From: Virgisporangium aliadipatigenens
GTDB lineage: Bacteria; Actinomycetota; Actinomycetes; Mycobacteriales; Micromonosporaceae
Assembly: GCF_016863615.1 (NCBI RefSeq)
Contig: NZ_BOPF01000044.1
Coordinates: forward strand, 1 to 64,000
DNA length: 64,000 nt
Reading direction: 5' to 3'
A program made the translations under genes and the position numbers. Within the stretch, counting starts at the first letter, position 1; each line of letters opens with the position of its first letter. The notes below the pieces were generated by a model. The model was not told the DNA's origin and made no database searches. It was given only the letters and a program-made list of their open reading frames with translations. Positions 57,533-64,000 of the stretch are shown one piece after another.

Positions 57533-59119
57533 TCATGCCTGCTCCCCCTTCGGCGCTTCCTTCTTGAGTTCCTCGACGGCGGCCGAGATGCGCTCCACCG
57601 CCGGTGAGGGCTGTTCCGCGGCGCCCGTCATCGCCAGGCCCAACTGCTCGGGCGTGACCGTCGCCGGATCGGCGTCGGCGACCAGCTTCCCGCGGTAGAT
57701 CACCCGCAGCGTGTCCGAGAGGCCGATCAGTTCGTCCAGGTCGGCGCTGATCAGCAGCACGCCCAGGCCGTCGTGGCGGGCCTGCCGGATGTGGTCCCAG
57801 ATGGCGGCCTGCGCGCCCACGTCCACACCCCGCGTGGGGTGCGCCGCGATCAGCACCTTCGGCGCGTGGCTCATCTCCCGGCCGACGATCAGCTTCTGCT
57901 GGTTGCCGCCGGAGAGGGCGTGCGCGGCGACCTCGATCCCGGGCGTGCGGACGTCGTACTGCTCGACGATGCGTTCGGTGTCCTTGCGCGCCGCGCCCGT
58001 CGTGAGCAGGCCGCGTCCGGAGTTCGGGGACTCGGTCTGGTGGCCGAGCATGCGGTTCTCCCAGAGCGGCGCCTCCAGCAGGAGACCGTGCCGGTGCCGA
58101 TCCTCGGGAACGTAGCCGAGCCCGGCCTCACGCCGCTTGCGCGTGGACCAGGCGGTGATCTCGTCGCCGGCCAGTTCGACGGTGCCGGCGGCGGGGCGCA
58201 TGCCCATGATCGCTTCGACCAGTTCGGCCTGGCCGTTGCCCTCGACGCCGGCGATGCCGAGCACCTCGCCCTTGTGGATGGTCAGGTCCACGCCGTCGAT
58301 GAGCGTGCGGCCGGCCGCCGACAGCACGGTCAGCCCGCGCACGGTCAGGGCCGGCGTGGTCGTCACGGTCGACTCGCGCGTCTCCGGGCTGGGCAGTTCG
58401 CTGCCGACCATGAGGGTGGCCAGCTCGCGGGCGGTCACGTCGGCGGGCAGCACCGAGGCGACCGTGGTGCCGCGCCGGATCACCGTGATGGCGTCGGCGA
58501 CCGACAGGACCTCGTGCAGCTTGTGCGAGATGAAGATGATGGTCAGCCCCTCGGCGGTGAGCTGACGCAGGTTGCCGAAGAGTTCGTCGACCTCCTGCGG
58601 GACCAGCACGGCCGTGGGCTCGTCGAGGATCAGGATCTTCGCGCCGCGGTAGAGCACCTTGATGATCTCGACGCGCTGGCGGTCGCCGACGCCCAGTTCC
58701 TCGACCAGGGCCTCGGGGTCGACCTCCAGGCCGTACTGGCGGGAGATCTCCCGGATCTTCGCCGTCGCCTTCCCGCCGATCCCGTACAGCTTCTCCGCGC
58801 CGAGGACGACATTCTCTTGAACGGTCAGATTGTCGGCGAGCATGAAGTGCTGGTGCACCATGCCGATCCCCGCGCCGATGGCCTGCTGCGGGGAGGTGAA
58901 GCGCACCGCCGAGCCGTTGATCCGGATCTCGCCCTCGTCGGGGCGGTACATCCCGTACAGGATCTTCATCAGCGTCGATTTGCCGGCGCCGTTCTCCCCG
59001 ACGATCGCGTGGATCGTGCCCCGTCCGACCGTGATGTGGATGTCGGAGTTGGCGACGACGCCGGGGAAACGTTTGGTGATGCCGGACAGTTCGACGGCTG
59101 CGGGGGGTTCGGCGGCCAT
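57533..59119 (-). CDS. ABC transporter ATP-binding protein with two ATPase domains (nucleoside type)
   Basis: A 528-aa protein with two tandem ABC domains. The first has Walker [15 protein letters not shown], a signature-like [15 protein letters not shown] and Walker [12 protein letters not shown]. The second has [20 protein letters not shown], degenerate at the P-loop, and [14 protein letters not shown] with [12 protein letters not shown]. This is the RbsA/NupA pattern, with a catalytically weak second site. It drives the two permeases. ATG 59119 has GGAGC upstream. Confidence 0.93.
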   Translation of the reverse strand: MAAEPPAAVELSGITKRFPGVVANSDIHITVGRGTIHAIVGENGAGKSTLMKILYGMYRPDEGEIRINGSAVRFTSPQQAIGAGIGMVHQHFMLADNLTVQENVVLGAEKLYGIGGKATAKIREISRQYGLEVDPEALVEELGVGDRQRVEIIKVLYRGAKILILDEPTAVLVPQEVDELFGNLRQLTAEGLTIIFISHKLHEVLSVADAITVIRRGTTVASVLPADVTARELATLMVGSELPSPETRESTVTTTPALTVRGLTVLSAAGRTLIDGVDLTIHKGEVLGIAGVEGNGQAELVEAIMGMRPAAGTVELAGDEITAWSTRKRREAGLGYVPEDRHRHGLLLEAPLWENRMLGHQTESPNSGRGLLTTGAARKDTERIVEQYDVRTPGIEVAAHALSGGNQQKLIVGREMSHAPKVLIAAHPTRGVDVGAQAAIWDHIRQARHDGLGVLLISADLDELIGLSDTLRVIYRGKLVADADPATVTPEQLGLAMTGAAEQPSPAVERISAAVEELKKEAPKGEQA

Positions 59120-59164
59120 CTATCGCTCCTGGTGGTCGGAACACGACTTTGTATGTCAAGCGGT

Positions 59165-59197
59165 GCGGCGGCGAGGGGGATGACCCCTCGCCGCCGC
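59165..59197 (-). terminator. Intercistronic hairpin between BMP gene and ATPase gene
   Basis: A perfect 14-bp GC stem with a 5-nt loop in the 100-bp gap. It may partly terminate or stabilise the upstream mRNA so that more lipoprotein than transporter is made. Confidence 0.55.
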
Positions 59198-59219
59198 GAC
59201 CCTATGTGATGCGGAACGA

Positions 59220-60287
59220 CTATGACGTCGGCGCCGTCGGCACCGTCACCTTGCCGTCGATGATCTGCTGCTTGTACTCGTCCAGCTTCGGCTTGATGTC
59301 GTCGACCTTGCCGCCGCTGGTGGAGTAGCCGACGCCTTCCTTCTTCAGGTCGAACGTCAGCGTGCCCGCGGCGAACGTGTTGTTCGAGACGCTCTTGACG
59401 AAGTCGTACACGGCGACGTCCACGCGCTTGAGCATCGACGTGATGATCACGTCCTTGACCGCGGCGTCAGCGGTGTTGTACTGGTCCGAGTCGACCCCGA
59501 TGGCCAGCTTGCCCTTGGCCTTCGCGGCCTTGAACACGCCGGAGCCCGAGCCGCCGGCCGCCTGGTACACGATGTCGGCGCCCTGGTCGTACATGCCCTC
59601 GGCGACGGTCTGGCCCTTGGCCGGGTCGTTGAACCCGGAGCACTTGTCGGCCGGCGTCGAGATGTACTGCGCGAGCACCTTCGTGCCCGCCTTGGCAGCC
59701 GCGGCACCCGCCTTGAAGCCGGCCTCGAACTTCTTGATCAGCGGCGTGTCGCAGCCGCCGACGAACCCGACCGTGCCGCTGGTCGTCTTCAGCGCGGCGG
59801 CCGCGCCGACCAGGAAGGAGCCCTGCTCCTCCGCGAAGACCAGGCTCGCCACGTTGCTGCCCGGGACGACCGAGTCGATGATCGCGAACTTGGTGTCCGG
59901 GCACTCCTTCGCGGCCTTGGCCACGGGGCCGGTCGCGGGGTCGGCGCCGGCGTACACGAACCCGACCGCGATGACCGGGTTGTATCCCGACGTGCACAGC
60001 AGCTTCAGCCGCTCGTACTTGTCGTTCTCCGATTCGGTGGCGTTGGCGGCGAGGTCCTTCACCTCGACGTCAAGCTCCTGCTTCGCCTTGTCGAGCCCTG
60101 CCGCGGCGGCATCGTTGAAGGACTTGTCGCCGCGCCCGCCGATGTCGAACGCCAGCCCGACCTTGACCTTGGTCTTGCCGTCCCCGGTCCCGGAGTCGTC
60201 GTCGCCACCACCACAGGCGGAGACCCCGAGTAACAGAACCGCGGCACTGGCCACCGCGAGCAGCTGCATCCCACGCGCTTGGCGCAA
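59220..60287 (-). CDS. BMP family nucleoside-binding lipoprotein
   Basis: A 355-aa substrate-binding lipoprotein. A short basic start (LRQARGM), a hydrophobic segment and lipobox GVSAC lead to the periplasmic-binding fold with GLAFDIGGRGDKSFNDAA, VIAVGFVYAGADPATG and GVDSDQYNTADAAVKDVIITSM. BMP proteins bind nucleosides (family PnrA/BmpA). The start is taken as TTG 60287 because AAGGAGG lies 5 nt upstream; the longer frame to 60353 lacks such a site. First gene of the operon. Confidence 0.92.
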   Translation of the reverse strand: MRQARGMQLLAVASAAVLLLGVSACGGGDDDSGTGDGKTKVKVGLAFDIGGRGDKSFNDAAAAGLDKAKQELDVEVKDLAANATESENDKYERLKLLCTSGYNPVIAVGFVYAGADPATGPVAKAAKECPDTKFAIIDSVVPGSNVASLVFAEEQGSFLVGAAAALKTTSGTVGFVGGCDTPLIKKFEAGFKAGAAAAKAGTKVLAQYISTPADKCSGFNDPAKGQTVAEGMYDQGADIVYQAAGGSGSGVFKAAKAKGKLAIGVDSDQYNTADAAVKDVIITSMLKRVDVAVYDFVKSVSNNTFAAGTLTFDLKKEGVGYSTSGGKVDDIKPKLDEYKQQIIDGKVTVPTAPTS

Positions 60288-60419
60288 GATGACCTCCTTC
60301 CCCAAAGCACCGCCTGGTTGCGGTGACCCAACGGACCGCAGCGTACGCCGCACGCAGAGCAGATCCGATGTTTGCTGCGAGGTTGGGAGATCCGCGTTAC
60401 CGGAGCGTGACGTGGGCTC

Positions 60420-60764
60420 TCAGGTCCACAGGGTGGCGACGGCGCCGGTGACCAGAACCATGCCGAGCGTCGCCAGGAAATGGCCCTTGGCGACCTGTTC
60501 GCGACGGCGCGAGAAGAACACCATCACGAAAATCAATATTGCCAGCACAAGCTTGACCGCGAGCTTCGCGGGCGACGGCTGGGCGTCCCGGTCCGGCCAC
60601 GGCGCGGCGAGGATCAGGCCCGTCACCACCTGAATGACCGCGCCCCACAGCATCGCGGGGTTGATGCGCAGCTTCCCGGAGACGTACTGCGCGATCGCGC
60701 CACCGAGCAACAGGCCGAAGCCGATGAGGTGGGCGTAACGGAGGATCAACCGAAGGGCTTCCAC
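60420..60764 (-). CDS. Small integral membrane protein
   Basis: A 114-aa protein with about four hydrophobic segments (YAHLIGFGLLLGGAIAQYV; AMLWGAVIQVVTGLILAAP; LAVKLVLAILIFVMVFF; FLATLGMVLVTGAVATLW). No family assigned. GTG 60764 with TACTCT 5 nt upstream is a possible leaderless start. It lies upstream of the nucleoside operon on the same strand and back-to-back with the TetR regulator. Confidence 0.75.
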   Translation of the reverse strand: MEALRLILRYAHLIGFGLLLGGAIAQYVSGKLRINPAMLWGAVIQVVTGLILAAPWPDRDAQPSPAKLAVKLVLAILIFVMVFFSRRREQVAKGHFLATLGMVLVTGAVATLWT

Positions 60765-60829
60765 GGCGCAGAGTATGCCGCAGGCGCCGAATCGTCCCCG
60801 AACGCCGGTTCACGGCGGGGCGTTCGTTC

Positions 60830-60835
60830 TACGGT
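60830..60835 (+). promoter_or_regulatory. -10 box for the TetR gene
   Basis: TACGGT ends 7 nt before ATG 60843. Confidence 0.5.
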
Positions 60836-60842
60836 TTCCGTT

Positions 60843-61460
60843 ATGCCACGCGTGTCCGACGAGCACCTCGCCGCCCGCCGCCAGCAGATTCTCGACGCCG
60901 CGCGGGTGTGTTTCGTGCGCAACGGGTTCCACGCGACCTCCATGCAGGAGGTGATCGCCGAGGCCGGACTCTCGGTCGGCGCGATCTACCGGTACTTCCC
61001 CAGCAAGACCGCGCTCATCATCGGCATCGCCGAGGACACCGCCGCCCAGGTCTCCGACCGGCTGGCGCAGTTCGTCAAGGCCCGCGACCTGTCGCTGGTC
61101 GACGCGATGGTGCTCGCCGCCGGCATCGTCGACGAGAACTCCGACGACGACGGCCAGCTCCGCCTCGCCGTTCAGCTGTGGTCGGAGGCCATGCGCGACC
61201 CCGCGCTCGCCGAACTGACGCGCGTCATCTACTCCGGCATCCTCGCCAACTACGTCGCCATCGCCCGGCACGCCGTCGAACGCGGCGACCTGCCGCCGCA
61301 CGCCGACCCGGAGGGCGTCGGGGCGGTGCTCGGTTCGTCGATCATCGGCTACGGCATCGTGCGGCTCCTGACCGGCGGCCCCGACCTGGAGACCTACAAG
61401 GCGGGGCTGCGCGCGACCTTGACTCTCCCCTCACGGGAGACCGCACGATCGTCGGCATGA
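60843..61460 (+). CDS. TetR family transcriptional regulator
   Basis: A 205-aa repressor. The N-terminal helix-turn-helix covers RRQQILDAARVCFVRNGFHATSMQEVIAEAGLSVGAIYRYF; the rest is the ligand-binding helical domain. Its target is unknown: its own gene, the MerR gene it overlaps, or the divergent membrane gene are candidates. The ATG at 60843 is supported by its -10 box. The stop overlaps the MerR start by 4 bp (ATGA). Confidence 0.92.
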   Translation: MPRVSDEHLAARRQQILDAARVCFVRNGFHATSMQEVIAEAGLSVGAIYRYFPSKTALIIGIAEDTAAQVSDRLAQFVKARDLSLVDAMVLAAGIVDENSDDDGQLRLAVQLWSEAMRDPALAELTRVIYSGILANYVAIARHAVERGDLPPHADPEGVGAVLGSSIIGYGIVRLLTGGPDLETYKAGLRATLTLPSRETARSSA

Positions 61461-62398
61461 ACATCGGCGAGCTGGCCCGTCGCACCGGGCTGTCGGTGAA
61501 GACCATCCGGTACTACTCCGACGAGGGCCTGGTGCCGGAGGTGTCGCGCACGGCGTCCGGGTACCGGCGCTACGACCAGGCGGCGCTGGTCCGGCTGGAG
61601 TTCGTGCGGACGCTGCGCGATCTCGGCCTCGACCTGGCCACCATCCGACGGGTCCTGGACCGGCAGGTCGACCTGCGCGCCGTGGCGCGGGCCCACGCGG
61701 AGGCGCTCGCCGCCCAGATCCGCCTGCTGCGGGTGCAGCGCGCCGCGCTGCGCGCACTCGCCGAGGGCGACACCACCCCGGAAGAGGTGGACCGGATGAA
61801 CCGCATCGCCCAGGCCACGGCCGAGGAACGCCGAAGGCACCTCGACGACTTCCTCAACAGCATCTTCGACCTCGGCGAGGGCCCGATCGACAACGACTTC
61901 ACGAGGATGATGCGCGGGGCCACGCCCGAGCTGCCCGACGACCCGACCGAGGAGCAGCTCGACGCCTGGCTGGAACTGGCCGAGCTGATGCGCGACGAGG
62001 CGTTCCGCGCGCGGTTGCGGGAGATGAGCCGGCGCAGCTTCCTCCCGACCCGGGACGACGACCCGGCCGCCGCCGTCAGCGGCCCCGACGCCAGGGCCTT
62101 CTCCGAGAAGATCTTCGCCCGCGTGCAGGAGGCGCTCGACGCCGGCATCGCGCCCGACTCGCCGGCGGCCGCACCGGTGGTCGACGACCTGATCGGCATC
62201 TTCGCGGAGGCGGCCGGCACGCCGGACACCCCCGAGTACCGCCGCCGGTTGCTGCCCTCGGTCGAACTCGCCTACGAGCCGAAGGCCGAGCGGTACTGGC
62301 AGCTGCTCGGCACCATCAACGGCTGGCCGGCGTTCCCGCCGCAGACGCATCTGTGGGGCTGGTTCGTGAGCGCCCTGCGGGAATCGTCGACCGACTAA
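61457..62398 (+). CDS. MerR family transcriptional regulator
   Basis: A 313-aa regulator with an N-terminal MerR winged helix (MNIGELARRTGLSVKTIRYYSDEGLVPEVSRTASGYRRYD), then a coiled dimerisation helix and a large C-terminal domain of about 200 residues that probably binds an effector; it lacks the metal-binding cysteines of MerR proper. It is coupled to the TetR gene by ATGA overlap. The alpha-glucosidase gene starts 10 bp after its stop, so it may be co-transcribed. Confidence 0.9.
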   Translation: MNIGELARRTGLSVKTIRYYSDEGLVPEVSRTASGYRRYDQAALVRLEFVRTLRDLGLDLATIRRVLDRQVDLRAVARAHAEALAAQIRLLRVQRAALRALAEGDTTPEEVDRMNRIAQATAEERRRHLDDFLNSIFDLGEGPIDNDFTRMMRGATPELPDDPTEEQLDAWLELAELMRDEAFRARLREMSRRSFLPTRDDDPAAAVSGPDARAFSEKIFARVQEALDAGIAPDSPAAAPVVDDLIGIFAEAAGTPDTPEYRRRLLPSVELAYEPKAERYWQLLGTINGWPAFPPQTHLWGWFVSALRESSTD

Positions 62399-62401
62399 CG
62401 T
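62396..62401 (+). promoter_or_regulatory. -10-like box before the alpha-glucosidase gene
   Basis: TAACGT ends 7 nt before ATG 62409. Its TAA is the MerR stop codon. Confidence 0.4.
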
Positions 62402-62408
62402 CGTCACC

Positions 62409-63896
62409 ATGGGTGATGAATGGTGGCGCAACGCGATCGTGTACCAGGTCTACCCGCGCAGCTTCGCCGACTCCGACGGCGACGGCGTGGGTGACCTGGC
62501 CGGCCTCCGCGAACGCCTCCCGCACATCGCCGACCTGGGCGCCGACGCCGTGTGGCTGTCGCCGTTCTACCGCTCGCCGATGGTCGACGGCGGGTACGAC
62601 GTCTCCGACTACCGCGACGTCGACCCGATGTTCGGCACCCTCGCCGACTTCGACGCGATGCTCGCCCGCGCGCACGAGCTGCGGCTGCGCGTGATCGTCG
62701 ACATCGTGCCGAACCACTCCTCCAGCGCGCACCCGTGGTTCCGTGAGGCGCTGGCGAGCCCACCCGGTTCGGCGGCCCGGGCGCGGTACCACTTCCGCGA
62801 CCGGCCGAACGACTGGGAGTCCGTCTTCGGCGGCCCCGCCTGGACCCGCGTCGCCGACGGCCAGTGGTACCTGCACCTGTTCGACCCGGCGCAGCCGGAC
62901 CTCAACTGGGACAACCCCGAGGTGCACGACCACTTCGCGGACACTCTGCGGTTCTGGCTGGAACGCGGGGTGGACGGCTTCCGGATCGACGTGGCGCACG
63001 GGATGGCGAAGGCGTTCGGGCTGCCGGACGCCGGCCACCCGTACCAGATGGCGTTGCGCAACAGCCTGCCGCTGCCCTACTTCGACCAGGACGAGGTGCT
63101 CGAGATCCACCGTTCCTGGCGCAAGATCCTGGACGGGTTCCCCGGGGAGCGCATCGCCGTCGCCGAGGTCTGGGCCGCCACCCCGGAACGCCTCGCGCGC
63201 TACGTGTCGCCGGGCGAGCTGCACCAGGCGTTCAACTTCGACTACCTGGACGCGCCCTGGTCGGCACCGGCGCTGCGGGCGGTGATCGAGCGTTCGGTGG
63301 CGTCGATGCGGGCCGTCGGCGCACCGCCCACCTGGGTCATGTCCAACCACGACCGGGTGCGCCACCTGACCCGCTACGGCGGGGCCGAAGCCGCCCGCGC
63401 CGCGCTGCTGCTCATGCTGGCGCTGCCCGGCGCCGCGTACGTCTACCAGGGCGAGGAACTGGGCCTGCCCGAGGTGACCGACCTGCCCGACGACGCGCGC
63501 CGCGACCCGATCTGGACCCGTTCCGGCGGCGCCGAACCCGGCCGCGACGGCTGCCGCGTCCCCATCCCCTGGGAAGGCACCGAGCCCCCGTACGGCTTCG
63601 GCCCGGGGGCGTCCTGGCTACCGCAGCCGAAGGAGTGGGCCGGCCTGAGCGTGGCGGCCCAACACCAGGACCCCACGTCGATGCTGACCTTCTACCGCCA
63701 GACCATTGCGGCACGAAAAAAGCACCTGCGGTCGGCCCCGCACACGATGGAGTGGCTCCCGTCCGAGGAGGGCGTGCTCCGCTTCCGCCGTCCCGGAGGG
63801 CTCACCTGCACGGTCGACGTGAGCGGCGGTCGCGTGGAGCCGACCGGCAACACGGTGATCGCCACGGAGACCGCGGCCTGGACCCTTGGGGACTGA
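62409..63896 (+). CDS. GH13 alpha-glucosidase (oligo-1,6-glucosidase/AglA-like)
   Basis: A 495-aa glycoside hydrolase family 13 enzyme without a signal peptide, so cytoplasmic. The nucleophile aspartate is in GFRIDVAHG (near 193), the acid/base glutamate in AVAEVWA (near 253) and the transition-state aspartate in SNHDRVRH (near 313). The opening WWRNAIVYQVYPRSFADSDGDGVGDLAG is classic. It should cut alpha-1,4 or alpha-1,6 glucosidic bonds in small sugars such as maltose or isomaltose; the exact bond is undecided. The ATG at 62409 lies 10 bp after the MerR gene. Confidence 0.94.
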   Translation: MGDEWWRNAIVYQVYPRSFADSDGDGVGDLAGLRERLPHIADLGADAVWLSPFYRSPMVDGGYDVSDYRDVDPMFGTLADFDAMLARAHELRLRVIVDIVPNHSSSAHPWFREALASPPGSAARARYHFRDRPNDWESVFGGPAWTRVADGQWYLHLFDPAQPDLNWDNPEVHDHFADTLRFWLERGVDGFRIDVAHGMAKAFGLPDAGHPYQMALRNSLPLPYFDQDEVLEIHRSWRKILDGFPGERIAVAEVWAATPERLARYVSPGELHQAFNFDYLDAPWSAPALRAVIERSVASMRAVGAPPTWVMSNHDRVRHLTRYGGAEAARAALLLMLALPGAAYVYQGEELGLPEVTDLPDDARRDPIWTRSGGAEPGRDGCRVPIPWEGTEPPYGFGPGASWLPQPKEWAGLSVAAQHQDPTSMLTFYRQTIAARKKHLRSAPHTMEWLPSEEGVLRFRRPGGLTCTVDVSGGRVEPTGNTVIATETAAWTLGD

Positions 63897-63923
63897 CCGC
63901 GGACCTGGCAAGCGGAGCCGGAG

Positions 63924-63949
63924 CATCGGGGCGCGCAGCCGCCCCGATG
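63924..63949 (+). terminator. Hairpin after the alpha-glucosidase gene
   Basis: CATCGGGGCG and its complement form a 10-bp stem with a 6-nt loop, 27 nt after the stop codon. No U tract. Confidence 0.5.
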
Positions 63950-64000
63950 TGGAGCGCAGCGGGCTCGGCGGGAGCGACGGTCCGCACCACGGCGAACCGT

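Overview
The window is very GC-rich DNA from an actinobacterium. Start codons are often GTG, and many genes look leaderless. A conservon (CvnABCD), a propionyl/acetyl-CoA carboxylase set with an epsilon subunit, GTP-type PEPCK and a BmpA-type nucleoside transporter beside cdd and deoA all fit Micromonosporaceae (Actinoplanes/Micromonospora-like). The genus is inference; no rRNA or tRNA gene was seen. Gene density is that of a core chromosome. No prophage, CRISPR array or intact insertion sequence was found.

Layout. 0.1-4.2 kb: ferredoxin-NADP reductase-like enzyme, rhomboid protease, exported lytic-transglycosylase-like protein, PIN-PhoH ATPase. 4.4-8.3 kb: pckG, two tandem GtrA proteins, a PH-domain membrane protein. 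8.3-17.6 kb: birA, carboxylase beta, epsilon and alpha subunits, with a repeat-bearing surface protein, Maf, an O-methyltransferase and an MFS transporter between them. 17.6-27.6 kb: YbjQ, a short frameshifted threonyl-tRNA synthetase paralogue behind an apparent Thr attenuator, a Nei-type glycosylase, a 2'-5' RNA ligase-like protein, an LpdA-type flavoprotein, a cyclotransferase-like protein, several poorly known proteins, a DUF4349 lipoprotein and an M20 amidohydrolase. 27.6-28.4 kb: relatively AT-rich and almost gene-free. 28.4-36.9 kb: Ser/Thr kinase, phosphohexomutase-family enzyme, upp, deoC, an aldehyde dehydrogenase and a truncated companion.

37.0-46.9 kb: a Lys/Ala-rich and acidic low-complexity protein, then an IS110-transposase-like protein facing a four-gene conservon. 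That protein and the conservon histidine kinase share a C-terminal tail module; this is the strongest candidate for an undescribed system. 47.2-64 kb: add, an RlmA-type methyltransferase, an MMPL transporter, a small membrane protein, then a nucleoside operon read right to left (BMP lipoprotein, ATPase, two permeases, cdd, deoA, DUF4272), followed by TetR and MerR regulators and a GH13 alpha-glucosidase.

Functional logic. The BMP transporter imports nucleosides. Cdd, Add, DeoA and Upp deaminate, cleave and salvage them. Deoxyribose-1-phosphate could pass through a phosphomutase to DeoC, giving acetaldehyde that the adjacent aldehyde dehydrogenase could oxidise. BirA would biotinylate the carboxylase alpha subunit. 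These links rest on gene families and neighbourhood, not on experiment.
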